Positions 16,398 to 25,739 of a stretch of 64,000 nt of DNA are shown piece by piece. The stretch covers positions 186,001 through 250,000 of the forward strand of contig NZ_PHUE01000001.1 in NCBI RefSeq assembly GCF_002813295.1, read 5' to 3'. This DNA comes from Flavobacterium sp. 5. GTDB taxonomy: Bacteria; Bacteroidota; Bacteroidia; Flavobacteriales; Flavobacteriaceae. The notes beneath the pieces are model-generated. The model was not told the origin of the DNA. It did no database searches and saw only the letters and a program-made list of their open reading frames with translations. A program made the translations under genes and the position numbers. The first letter of the stretch is position 1. The number at the start of each line of letters is the position of its first letter.

Positions 16398-19300
16398 ATG
16401 GAAGTATCAAATAGTCTTACTATAGCAAATCAGGATATTTTAGATTTAATTGGTAAAAGACGTGATATTTATATCAAAGACCCTTTACTTATTGTAGAAC
16501 ATTTCAACAATGAAAACAAAATAATTGATGAATATAATGGTCGTCAATTACTTGAAATGATTCAAAATGCTAACGATGAAAGTGATACTACCAAACCTAA
16601 AAAGGTTAAAATTACTTTAGAAAACAACACTCTAATAATAGCTAATAATGGTAATCCATTTTCTATTGGTGGTGTAGAATCACTTATTTATAGTGATTTA
16701 AGTCCAAAAGTAATGGAAGAAAATAAAGTAGGTCAAAAAGGACTCGGATTTCGTTCGGTACTCAACTGGTCAGAAGAAATTTACATTGCTAGTTATGACC
16801 TGCACTTAAAATTTTCTAAACAACACGCGAGAACTTTCCTTGAGGGATTAATAGAAGAAAATCCTGAAATTCAAACGGTTTTAAAACGAAAAACAAATAA
16901 GTCTTTCTCAATTTCAGTATTGCGCTGTCCATATTTGGAAGAAGACACAAATCATAAAAAAGAAATTGATTATGATACTGTAATAGAATTAAGTCTAAAA
17001 CAAGACATAAATCAAGACATAAAAGATCAGATTAATAAAGATATTATTCCGGAAATATTAATCTTTTTAAACAAACTCGAAGAAATTGAAGTACAAACAG
17101 ATGAGCATCATTTTCTATTAAAAAAAGAAACTACAGATAATGGAATTCTTATTACCAAAACAGACTTTTTAGACGAGAAAAAAAATGACAGTTGCCTGTG
17201 GTTTACTTCGGAAGAAAAAGGGAATCTAACTAACAATGATGTTACTAAAAACTATGAATTAAAAATTGCATACAATCCCAATACGAAACCATCTATACAA
17301 AAACTATTTTCTTATTTCAGAACAGATGTTGATTTCCCTTATCCAGTATTGGCACACGGTTCATTTGAATTAACTGGAAATCGTAATCAATTAATTGAAG
17401 ACGAAAACGGTTTTAATAAAATGCTATTGGATAAATTAGCTAAATTGTTAGTGGCTTGTTCAATAGATCTTACCAAAGAAAAAAAATGCAATTATGATGC
17501 TTTAAAACTCATTATACCGTCGGTTACAAATAATAGTAGCCTGAATAACGCACCTTGGAATTTTAATAAAGCCATCGAAATTTCCATTGCGGACACCCCA
17601 ATTTTTCCATCTATAAACAACAAATATTTAAAGCTTTCAGAAAACATCAAGTTTTATGAAGTGCCTATTCAAGATAGTATTCCTAAAAAAGCTTATTCAA
17701 TATTTAATTCGCTTTTACAAGCAACTTCGGATAGAGAAATTATCTATTATTTCTCAACTTTGAAAGTTAATTTAAAATACCAAGACAGCGATTTTACCAA
17801 TAAAATCAATCAAATTATTGACAATGATTATTTAAATGAAAAACAGCGTGTCGATTGGATTTTTTTAGTTTGTGAAAAAACAAAAGATATTTATAATGGC
17901 AAAAATCCAGCTTTACCATTTTTACTTATAAATTCCGATGATAAAAAAATCAAAAGTTTTGACACTGTTATTGTACCGCCTAAAGAGATAACTTATAAAC
18001 TCCCTAAAGGCATTAAATTGCAATTCTTAAATCAAGATTTGTACAGAAGAATTAGATCTCGATTTGGTAATATTCTTCCACGTCAAGTAATTGATAAATT
18101 GAGTCTATACAATGTAGCAGAATATGCTATGAATGTCGTGGTTCAAAAAATTATTTCAAGCACTAACGAAATTATTAGAGTAGGTAAAAAAGATAAAGCC
18201 AATACAATTGCCGAAATGCACAAGGCTTTATATGGTATTTACAATTCATTAGATGACAATACAGATGCTAAAAATAGCTTTCCCTCAACATTGACTTCTC
18301 CTTATTTATTTACAAGAAATAATGAATTAAAAGAAGCCAATAAATTATATTTCGGTAAAGAATATGTGCTAGGTTATTTAATGGAAGATTTACTAAAAGA
18401 AGTCAAAGAAGATGTTTTTGTGGGATCTTTAAAGCAAAATGGTTTAGTTGAAGAACTACCAGAATTAGCAGTTTTAGAGACAAATCATTCTGTAGAAAAA
18501 TATTTGAAATGGCTTGGTATTGCTGATTTTCCTAAAAGAGAGAATAACGAAATTAAAGACTGGTCCCTTGGTAGTAATGATTTTATAAAATTTACATTCC
18601 AATCTATAAAATATCCCTTTAATACTGTTGGATATAATGAAATAATAGGCAGTTTTTCAGATATTAGAAAATGTTGGGATTTTAGATGTAATGTTTTGTG
18701 GTATGAACATTTTGATACCATTCTTACTGGTGCATCATTTGAGTATTTGTTAACTTGGTTTTTAATGGACAATGAATTGTATAATACACTTACAACAAAT
18801 CAAGAATTTCATAGAAGTGAATTAAGATTTGCATCTCCTCACAAAGTACATCATAGAAATTTGCCTAGAAACAATATAAAATCATACATTAACTTTATAC
18901 TTCAAAAAACAGCTTTTATACCTGTTGAAAATGGAGAAAAATCAAAACCTAATAATTGTTTGTTGGACAGCAACAATTTGAGTCCATTAGTCAAAACACC
19001 TAAAATAAATTATACAGCAACACCTTTCATTTACAATAATATTGATGAAGAACGAATTAATTATTTTTTAAAAAGAATAGGATTAAAAGATAGTTTGAAA
19101 GATTTGACAATTCAATCACTATATAAATTACTAAACCAACACAATACCCATTTTTCAGAAGCAACAAGCAATATTCAAAGTTTTTATACAGCTATTATTG
19201 AAGCTACTAAAAACAGAGAAGTTATTGAAGAAAGCCTCGAAAGAAAAAAATATATTGAAACAGGTCAAATTTATGCCAATTTTGAAGGGAAAAATAGTTT

Positions 19301-21260
19301 TACTCCCATAAGTGAAGTAACCTATGTTGACAATCCAAATTTCAGCCAAGAGCTATTAAAGAAACTAAAAATTGCCAAGTTGCCACATCGTGCAGGTAAT
19401 CAAAGAATTTATAGTTTGTTTGGTGTACAACCATTAGATTATATCAAGTTTAATGTTCAGAAAAATGTCGAATCCAATCACAAGCTTAATGAGGCTTTCG
19501 TAGGAGAACTAAATGAAATGAAACCTCATTTATTTGCATACCGTTTTCAAAAAGGATTAAAGAAAACACAATTAGATTTAGAATTATCAGCAATAAAAAA
19601 CATTAAGATTATTATAGCATTTAATATTGATGTAATATACCAATTAAATGGAGTTGATAATGATTTATCCTTAAATAAATACGAGTATATACAAGATGAT
19701 ATTTCAAAAATATTTTATATCAAATTAGATCGTGAGAATTCTAATTATCAAGAATTAAAAAAGGATTATAGATTTAAAGAAACTGTAGCAGACATCATTT
19801 GTGGTGCTTTAAAAGTAACCGAAAACAGAAAAGACTTTATTTTATTATTAGGCGAAAGCCCATCTAATTGGGTTCATCTTCTAAAAAGAGAGTTTGAAGA
19901 TTATGAAACTATTGAAAAACAAATCATCGGAAAATTTGAAGGCGTTTTATCATCAGAACAAAGATTTTGGAAAATAATATTGGATTTAAAAGGAATAAAA
20001 TTCAAATCTGAAATAGATTTAAATAGTGATTTTATTCACAGTAAATTATTTGTAAAATTAGATAAAGATGAGTTTTTTGATACATTCAGAAAGTTAGATT
20101 ACAACAATCTTTCAGATCGTAAAAACTTCTTATACATTCAAAAAATATTTCAATACATAAAAATTGATTTAGTAGATTTTAATGCTTTGGGATATAAAAT
20201 TTTAAATTTTGAAAGCCATTTTGAAAATCAATTATACACCTATCATAAAGTTTTTTCAGAAAAATACGCATCCTTTTTATTCAGCAAAAAGCAATCAAAT
20301 AGCTTTATAGAACAATGTGAGCAGGTATCTAAATTCAATTCCTTTAAAGTAAGTAACTCAATTAATTTTGTTGTTAAAAATGCGCATAAATTAGCTATTT
20401 CCAAAAGTTATTCAAATATTAATTATGGAGCTGTTGAAGTTACTAGCAAAATAGATTTAGAAACAATCTACAGCAAAAACTTCAGAGCATTAGAATCTGA
20501 TTTGAGATTAATATCAAATTTTGATGATACCATTTTCAATGATAATAAATATGATATTGAATTTAGGAATGCAGTTTATTTTAATGAGGTAGAAAATATA
20601 AAAACAGATTTAATTCAAAAATTCAATAGTTTAACCAAGGATAATGGTGAGTTGCAAATAAATATTGCCAATAATTCAGTTGCTTTTTCAAACGATAATG
20701 TTAATGATTTATTAGATTTTATTAATGAGCAAGTAAAGAATAATGATTTTCAAATAGAACATTATACTCCTACTAAAGTTCCGGAGCCAGTAAAAACTGG
20801 TAGTGAAAATAGCTCATATGGACAATCTTTCTATGGAAAATCAAAAAAATATAAAAATGAGGATATTGGTTTTATTGGGGAAAAATTTGCTTTTGAAGTA
20901 TTGAAAAAAGAATTCGAAAGTGTTGAATGGGTTTCGGAATATGCAATTAAGGCTGGTTTTCCAAAAGGTAAAGATGGTTTGGGATATGATTTTGAATGTA
21001 AAAAAGGTGATGAAACACGATTTGTTGAAGTAAAAAGTTCAGTAACAAAAAATTATTCATTCAATATTAGTCCAACTGAAGTAAAAATTGGACATTCAAA
21101 AGAAAAATCATTTGACATTCTTTTAATTACTAATCTTTTATCCGAAGATATTAATTTTAAATATTTAAGAAATATATTTGACTATACTAACAACGAAAGC
21201 TTTTTGGAAAACACAAAGTTTCTTGTTGAAAATGACAGTTATAAAATTAAGTTTAAATAA
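16398..21260 (+). CDS. Giant sacsin-like ATPase with C-terminal DUF3883 nuclease-like domain
   Basis: 1620 aa. The N-terminus is a GHKL/HSP90-type ATPase of the sacsin or NO-VEIN kind: GRQLLEMIQNANDE (N57, D60), LIIANNGNPFS and VGQKGLGFRSVLNW. The middle ~1200 residues show no familiar domain. The C-terminal 130 residues (GFIGEKFAFEVLKKEF, then GLGYDFECKKGDETRFVEVK) are DUF3883, which has a PD-(D/E)xK-like core with D1531, E1544 and K1546. Such proteins recur in bacterial defence islands, but their mechanism is poorly known. The HEPN-like gene follows after 10 bp, so the two are probably one unit. Confidence 0.8.
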   Translation: MEVSNSLTIANQDILDLIGKRRDIYIKDPLLIVEHFNNENKIIDEYNGRQLLEMIQNANDESDTTKPKKVKITLENNTLIIANNGNPFSIGGVESLIYSDLSPKVMEENKVGQKGLGFRSVLNWSEEIYIASYDLHLKFSKQHARTFLEGLIEENPEIQTVLKRKTNKSFSISVLRCPYLEEDTNHKKEIDYDTVIELSLKQDINQDIKDQINKDIIPEILIFLNKLEEIEVQTDEHHFLLKKETTDNGILITKTDFLDEKKNDSCLWFTSEEKGNLTNNDVTKNYELKIAYNPNTKPSIQKLFSYFRTDVDFPYPVLAHGSFELTGNRNQLIEDENGFNKMLLDKLAKLLVACSIDLTKEKKCNYDALKLIIPSVTNNSSLNNAPWNFNKAIEISIADTPIFPSINNKYLKLSENIKFYEVPIQDSIPKKAYSIFNSLLQATSDREIIYYFSTLKVNLKYQDSDFTNKINQIIDNDYLNEKQRVDWIFLVCEKTKDIYNGKNPALPFLLINSDDKKIKSFDTVIVPPKEITYKLPKGIKLQFLNQDLYRRIRSRFGNILPRQVIDKLSLYNVAEYAMNVVVQKIISSTNEIIRVGKKDKANTIAEMHKALYGIYNSLDDNTDAKNSFPSTLTSPYLFTRNNELKEANKLYFGKEYVLGYLMEDLLKEVKEDVFVGSLKQNGLVEELPELAVLETNHSVEKYLKWLGIADFPKRENNEIKDWSLGSNDFIKFTFQSIKYPFNTVGYNEIIGSFSDIRKCWDFRCNVLWYEHFDTILTGASFEYLLTWFLMDNELYNTLTTNQEFHRSELRFASPHKVHHRNLPRNNIKSYINFILQKTAFIPVENGEKSKPNNCLLDSNNLSPLVKTPKINYTATPFIYNNIDEERINYFLKRIGLKDSLKDLTIQSLYKLLNQHNTHFSEATSNIQSFYTAIIEATKNREVIEESLERKKYIETGQIYANFEGKNSFTPISEVTYVDNPNFSQELLKKLKIAKLPHRAGNQRIYSLFGVQPLDYIKFNVQKNVESNHKLNEAFVGELNEMKPHLFAYRFQKGLKKTQLDLELSAIKNIKIIIAFNIDVIYQLNGVDNDLSLNKYEYIQDDISKIFYIKLDRENSNYQELKKDYRFKETVADIICGALKVTENRKDFILLLGESPSNWVHLLKREFEDYETIEKQIIGKFEGVLSSEQRFWKIILDLKGIKFKSEIDLNSDFIHSKLFVKLDKDEFFDTFRKLDYNNLSDRKNFLYIQKIFQYIKIDLVDFNALGYKILNFESHFENQLYTYHKVFSEKYASFLFSKKQSNSFIEQCEQVSKFNSFKVSNSINFVVKNAHKLAISKSYSNINYGAVEVTSKIDLETIYSKNFRALESDLRLISNFDDTIFNDNKYDIEFRNAVYFNEVENIKTDLIQKFNSLTKDNGELQINIANNSVAFSNDNVNDLLDFINEQVKNNDFQIEHYTPTKVPEPVKTGSENSSYGQSFYGKSKKYKNEDIGFIGEKFAFEVLKKEFESVEWVSEYAIKAGFPKGKDGLGYDFECKKGDETRFVEVKSSVTKNYSFNISPTEVKIGHSKEKSFDILLITNLLSEDINFKYLRNIFDYTNNESFLENTKFLVENDSYKIKFK

Positions 21261-21270
21261 AGCTTTATAG

Positions 21271-21804
21271 ATGAATAAAAAAACTGTAGATGTCAATTTA
21301 GTTTTTTCAAAGATTGGCAGATGTTTAGTTGCTGCACAAAGAATAGAATTAGCTAGTGGAGAAATTTTAAAATTTCTTGCAGAATATGATAAAGATTTAT
21401 ATAATTTAACTTCCGAAGAATTTTTAAAACTAGCTGGAAAAACACAAAAAACAAAAATGACTTTAGGAAACATTTTCAAGTTACTTAAACTCAATCCCAA
21501 TTTAGTAATAGAAGAAGAACTAAATAGTTATTTACAAAAAAGGAATATGTTAGTTCACAATTTTCTCACTGATTATCTTCACACTGTTAATGTAAAACAA
21601 GCGAAAAAAGCTGAATATTTTTGTGATGATTTTCTAAAACACTCTGCATTAATGGAAAGCTTTTTTAAAGGTTTCTTAAACTTTATATTGCTACCGCCAA
21701 TTCCAGAAGACGAAGAGCCATATGTAGAAGAAAGTCTAATGACCGAAGATTTTTATTATTTCATTTCACATTTTATTAAATATCATCCAGGCGAAGAGAT
21801 CTGA
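21271..21804 (+). CDS. HEPN-like protein, possible RNase or partner of the sacsin-like ATPase
   Basis: 177 aa, mainly helical. KRNMLVHNFL contains R91-N-x-x-x-H96, an Rx4H motif with Asn after Arg, as in HEPN-fold RNases and toxins. I saw no other conserved domain. It starts 10 bp after the sacsin-like gene, in the same orientation, so it may be the toxic or RNA-cleaving arm of a two-gene system. It could also be a non-catalytic HEPN protein that only binds. Confidence 0.6.
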   Translation: MNKKTVDVNLVFSKIGRCLVAAQRIELASGEILKFLAEYDKDLYNLTSEEFLKLAGKTQKTKMTLGNIFKLLKLNPNLVIEEELNSYLQKRNMLVHNFLTDYLHTVNVKQAKKAEYFCDDFLKHSALMESFFKGFLNFILLPPIPEDEEPYVEESLMTEDFYYFISHFIKYHPGEEI

Positions 21805-21904
21805 AATCTATTACTAAAATTCTATTATGTAGTTACGATTTAGACACTGTAAAAAACCGCTAACCCTTATTAATATTAATCTTTTTACTTTAGAAATTTA
21901 ACAT

Positions 21905-21990
21905 ATATGGTAATAGAGTTCGAATGCAGATTAAGGGAAACGATTAACTTGATTGGGCTTGAAAGTAATATTGAGGATAAGAGGAAATAG
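21905..21990 (+). pseudogene. Decayed second copy of the DnaC-like ATPase 3' end
   Basis: TATGGTAAT opens a stretch that, with a single-base frameshift, reads YGNRVRM then LRETINLIGLESNIEDKRK and a stop. The intact ATPase at 11916-12590 ends YGNRVRSR then LREMINLIAFDSNINDKRK and a stop. Nothing further upstream matches. It lies about 60 bp before the kinase operon, the same kind of position the true ATPase end holds before the STAND gene. This is best read as the scar of a recombination that stacked two cargo modules behind one gene. Confidence 0.8.
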
Positions 21991-22025
21991 TATTCTGCTT
22001 ATCATCATAAAAAAAATTAAAACAA

Positions 22026-22033
22026 TATATTTG
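22026..22033 (+). promoter_or_regulatory. -7 promoter box of the kinase operon
   Basis: TATATTTG fits the Bacteroidota TAnnTTTG box exactly and stands 18 bp before the start codon of the kinase gene. I could not find a convincing -33 TTG at the proper distance. Confidence 0.45.
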
Positions 22034-22050
22034 TTAAAAATAAAAATAAA

Positions 22051-24489
22051 ATGACTGAAATACCTTTTATCGTTTCTGCAAGAGCTGGAAAACTATTAGG
22101 AAGAGAAAATTTTTCTAATCCTGAAGGAGCTATAATTGAATTGGTAAAAAATTCATATGATGCTGATGCTAAAAGTTGCCTAGTCGTTTTTGATATTGTA
22201 TTTAAAATTGAAAAGGACGAACAAGGAAACGATAAAAAAACATTAAACAATGATTCAAGCAGTATTTTCATAATTGACAATGGGGAAGGAATGTCAAAAG
22301 ATGTTATTGAAAATCAATGGATGAAAATTGGTACAGGCAATAAAGAAACTGAATTTATTTCAAAGAATAAAAGAGTTAAAACTGGAGCAAAGGGTATTGG
22401 TAGATTCGCACTTGATAGATTAGGTTTCAATGCTGAAATGTGGACTGTATCTAACGAAAGTAATGGTTTCAATTGGAAAATGGATTGGAAACAGTTCGAT
22501 AATTCCGATAAATCAATTTCTGAAATCACTGCTGAATTGAGTGATAACAATGTTAATATTTCAGAATTCATAAAAACAAATTTTAATCATATCAAATTAG
22601 AAAAAATATTTAATGTAGCAAGTTTTAATACAGGAACAATTCTCAAAATATCCAATTTAAAAGATGAATGGTATGAAAATGATATTGCTGGGGTATTTAA
22701 AAGTTTAGAGGCATTAATTCCTCCTAAAGAATTAAATATGTCATTTGAAGTAAATTTTCAACATATCCAAAAACCAAAAGAATTTGGAAAAGTTGAAACA
22801 GCTTTTTTTAATGATTATGATTATAAATTAATTGCAAAATTTAATGCTGAAAAACTGTCTGTTGATTTTGAAATAACCAGAAACGAAATGGATATTGATC
22901 TCATAAAGAAAAACTATTCTGATTTATATAAGAATGCTAAAACTCCATATGATTTAAAAACTTTAGAGAATAAAACTTTTAAATATTCAAAAGGCATTGA
23001 TGAATTGCTTGAATGGGAGTTTGATGAAAATAACACTAAATTATTAAAGAATCTCGGCTCATTTAATTTGACTTTTTATTACTTGAAATATAATGTTTCA
23101 TTAAAAGAAGGCTATCCATTTAAATCAATTAATCAAAAGGAAAGAAGAAGTGTTTTACATAAATTTGGAGGTGTTAAAATCTATAGAGATTCTTTCCGTG
23201 TAAGACCATATGGTGATCCTGATAATGATTGGCTAAAACTAGGTGCAAGAGTTGCTCAAAGTCCTGCTGGTTCTGGACAAAGAATAGGTGATTGGAGAGT
23301 TAGACCTGAACAAACTGCGGGTATTATTACAATATCAAGAAAAAACAATCCAAATTTGATTGATAAATCAGATCGTGGTGCTTTGCAAGAAAATGATTCT
23401 TATGAGACTTTTAAAAGTATAATTATCAAAGTAATAAATGAATTTGAAGTCGATAGAACAAAAATTCTTAATGTACTTTTCAAACATTTTAAAATACTCA
23501 AAGAAAAAGAAAGAGAAAATGAAATCCAAAGAAGAGCTGAAAGTTTAGCTGATATAATTGTAGCTGAAAGAAAAGTCGTTGAAGAAAAACTTTACGGTAA
23601 AAAATATAATGATGTAGATTTATTTCAACAAAAAAGAGAAGAGGAAGAAAGAAGAAAGTATGAAGAAGCATTCAAAGATACTTTCAAAGCTATTGATGAC
23701 GAAAAAATAGAAAAAGACAATGAAGAAATAGTCCAAGTACGTGGTCTAGCGAGTCTTGGTTTAATTGTTTCGTCTTTTGCTCACGAGCTTAAAGAAGTGA
23801 AAAACAACGTAGAAGATATTAATGATTTAGAAAATATTTACAAAGATTTAGTTTCAGATGAAGCAAAGAAAAAAATAGAGTTTAATGATGGGGTCAATAT
23901 AATTAAATCACTAAAATTAGATACTGAAAAAATCATTCATTGGGTAGATTATTCTTTAACTGCTGTTAAAAAAGATAAACGTAAAAGAGGTAATCTAGAT
24001 TTTATTAAATACTTTGACTCTCTTTCCAAGGAATGGAAAAATGTACTTAAAAATAGAAATATTGAGTTAGTAATTAAAAAAGATACTAAAGCAAAATATT
24101 TATTTAGAGCTTTTGAAATGGATATGAACACTATTTTTAGTAATTTAATTTCAAATTCAATCGATTCATTTCAAAACCTAAAAGTAATGAGAGATCGAAA
24201 GATTCTTATTATTATGAATTTAGAAAATGAAAATTTGATTATTGATTATAGTGATAATGGTACAGGGCTATCCAAAGCATTTGATAATAATAAAGAGAAC
24301 ATATTCCTTCCTTTTACTACTTCAAAAAAGGATAGAAATGGAAATGATATTGGTACAGGTTTAGGAATGTATTTAGTTAAGAACGTTATTGATGATTATA
24401 ATGGAGATATAATGATTTCAAATACAGATATAGGATTCAAAATAAGAATAGAATTTCCAATAAGAAAAAATGAAAAAAATGAAATATAA
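22051..24489 (+). CDS. Cytosolic histidine kinase with two GHKL ATPase domains
   Basis: 812 aa, no membrane segment. Residues ~1-200 are an HSP90/MutL/MORC-like ATPase: GAIIELVKNSYDADAK (E30, N34), FIIDNGEGMS (D76), KTGAKGIGRFALDRLG. Residues ~480-560 are a charged coiled coil. A standard kinase transmitter follows: H-box SSFAHELK (H578), N-box IFSNLISNSIDSF (N698), DNGTG (D735) and GTGLGMYLV (768-776). The first ATPase thus replaces the usual sensor. The gene overlaps the receiver gene by 20 bp. With the HNH and methyltransferase genes it suggests phospho-relay control of a DNA-directed system; function is inferred. Confidence 0.82.
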   Translation: MTEIPFIVSARAGKLLGRENFSNPEGAIIELVKNSYDADAKSCLVVFDIVFKIEKDEQGNDKKTLNNDSSSIFIIDNGEGMSKDVIENQWMKIGTGNKETEFISKNKRVKTGAKGIGRFALDRLGFNAEMWTVSNESNGFNWKMDWKQFDNSDKSISEITAELSDNNVNISEFIKTNFNHIKLEKIFNVASFNTGTILKISNLKDEWYENDIAGVFKSLEALIPPKELNMSFEVNFQHIQKPKEFGKVETAFFNDYDYKLIAKFNAEKLSVDFEITRNEMDIDLIKKNYSDLYKNAKTPYDLKTLENKTFKYSKGIDELLEWEFDENNTKLLKNLGSFNLTFYYLKYNVSLKEGYPFKSINQKERRSVLHKFGGVKIYRDSFRVRPYGDPDNDWLKLGARVAQSPAGSGQRIGDWRVRPEQTAGIITISRKNNPNLIDKSDRGALQENDSYETFKSIIIKVINEFEVDRTKILNVLFKHFKILKEKERENEIQRRAESLADIIVAERKVVEEKLYGKKYNDVDLFQQKREEEERRKYEEAFKDTFKAIDDEKIEKDNEEIVQVRGLASLGLIVSSFAHELKEVKNNVEDINDLENIYKDLVSDEAKKKIEFNDGVNIIKSLKLDTEKIIHWVDYSLTAVKKDKRKRGNLDFIKYFDSLSKEWKNVLKNRNIELVIKKDTKAKYLFRAFEMDMNTIFSNLISNSIDSFQNLKVMRDRKILIIMNLENENLIIDYSDNGTGLSKAFDNNKENIFLPFTTSKKDRNGNDIGTGLGMYLVKNVIDDYNGDIMISNTDIGFKIRIEFPIRKNEKNEI

Positions 24490-25111
24490 AATTGGGTATA
24501 TAGACGAAGATTCTACACAGGTGGTGAAAATAGAAATGAAATTAAGAGCATATTTTGATGTAATTGGTTTTGATATCACTCCTGGTTTAGAATTAAATAA
24601 TTTATTAAAACAAGTTTATGATTCAGATATTGATTTATTAATGGTCGATTATTTAATGGTTGATAAAGGCATATTAACTTTTAATGGTGATGAAGTTATA
24701 AGAGCATTTGAAGAAATTAAACCTCGATTCCCAATGATTATTTTTACGAATGAAGAATCTCAAGCTTTTCCACAAGTAGATAATCCTAATATAATCTATG
24801 ATAAATCATTGATCAATTCAGATATACTTCATTTTGTTGAGATACTTAAAAAAAACATTCTCGCTCATAAAAATTATATTGAAAAAAGAAAAAACATTAT
24901 AAGTGATTTACTTTTGAAAGGTGAAAATGAAGGTTTGTCTTCGGAGGAAAAACATATTTTATTGCAAACCCAATCAGAACTAATAAATCTTGATAAATGG
25001 TCAAATGAAGTTCCTTTTCAATTGTTAGATGATAAACGATTAGAAAATCTTTCTAAAACAACTAAAGAAGCAGAGGAATTTTTGGAATCAATATTAAAGA
25101 AAAAAGATTAG
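24470..25111 (+). CDS. Stand-alone response-regulator receiver protein
   Basis: 213 aa; ATG at 24470 or three codons later at 24479 (both in the kinase overlap). The receiver residues are all present: acidic pocket D12/D14 (YIDEDS), phospho-acceptor D60 (LLMVDYLM), T93 (IIFTNEE) and K112 (IYDKSL). No DNA-binding output domain follows, only ~85 helical residues (SSEEKHILLQTQSELINLDK). It is the obvious partner of the kinase encoded before it, and its C-terminus may contact the HNH nuclease, whose gene starts one base after this stop. Confidence 0.82.
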   Translation: MKKMKYKIGYIDEDSTQVVKIEMKLRAYFDVIGFDITPGLELNNLLKQVYDSDIDLLMVDYLMVDKGILTFNGDEVIRAFEEIKPRFPMIIFTNEESQAFPQVDNPNIIYDKSLINSDILHFVEILKKNILAHKNYIEKRKNIISDLLLKGENEGLSSEEKHILLQTQSELINLDKWSNEVPFQLLDDKRLENLSKTTKEAEEFLESILKKKD

Positions 25112-25112
25112 T

Positions 25113-25739
25113 ATGCTTCCATTTAGAGAAAAAACGCCAAAAAGGCGTGTCAATCCTACCAATAGTCCTACTGGCAATGGATGGGCTACTCACAAACCTG
25201 ACTTAAGAGAAGATTTCTATTCAAAATGTGGATATTGTGATTCCTTTGATGGATATAGACATACTTATTTTGAGGTCGACCACTTTATTCCTAAAGATTT
25301 TTTTAAAGATTTAGGTAATATATCTCTAACTGAATATAGAAATTTAGTTTATTCTTGCAAATTTTGTAACAATAGTAAAAGAGCAAAATGGCCAAGTCAA
25401 AGAGAAGATATTTTTCATATTAATAATGAAGGCTTTGAAGATCCTGCAACAGAAATATATGAAACACACTTCTATAGAACACAAGATGGTGGTATAATGT
25501 GGAAAACTGAACTTGGTAAATGGATGTTTAGAGAAGCATTTAAATTTGATGAAAGACAAGAATCAATAAAAGTGTTGTGGAATCTAAATAAATTAAGATT
25601 GATAATAGAATCATTAGCATTAATTTTACAAAATCATTCCGAAGGAACAGCTGAATACCAAATTTTAAAAGGAAAAATAGGTGATTATAGTTATCAATAT
25701 TTTTTGTACCATAAGGAGCTTATAAATTATTATGGATAA
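25113..25739 (+). CDS. HNH endonuclease
   Basis: 208 aa. The nuclease core is complete: zinc pair C39-x-x-C42 (KCGYCDS), EVDHF (D56, H57), NLVYSC (N77) and C82-x-x-C85-N86 (SCKFCNNSKR). The layout resembles HNH proteins of the PtuB kind known from the Septu defence system, but the partner genes are different. It begins one base after the receiver gene's stop and overlaps the methyltransferase by 8 bp, so it is tightly coupled in the operon. It probably cuts DNA when released by the signalling pair. Confidence 0.85.
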   Translation: MLPFREKTPKRRVNPTNSPTGNGWATHKPDLREDFYSKCGYCDSFDGYRHTYFEVDHFIPKDFFKDLGNISLTEYRNLVYSCKFCNNSKRAKWPSQREDIFHINNEGFEDPATEIYETHFYRTQDGGIMWKTELGKWMFREAFKFDERQESIKVLWNLNKLRLIIESLALILQNHSEGTAEYQILKGKIGDYSYQYFLYHKELINYYG

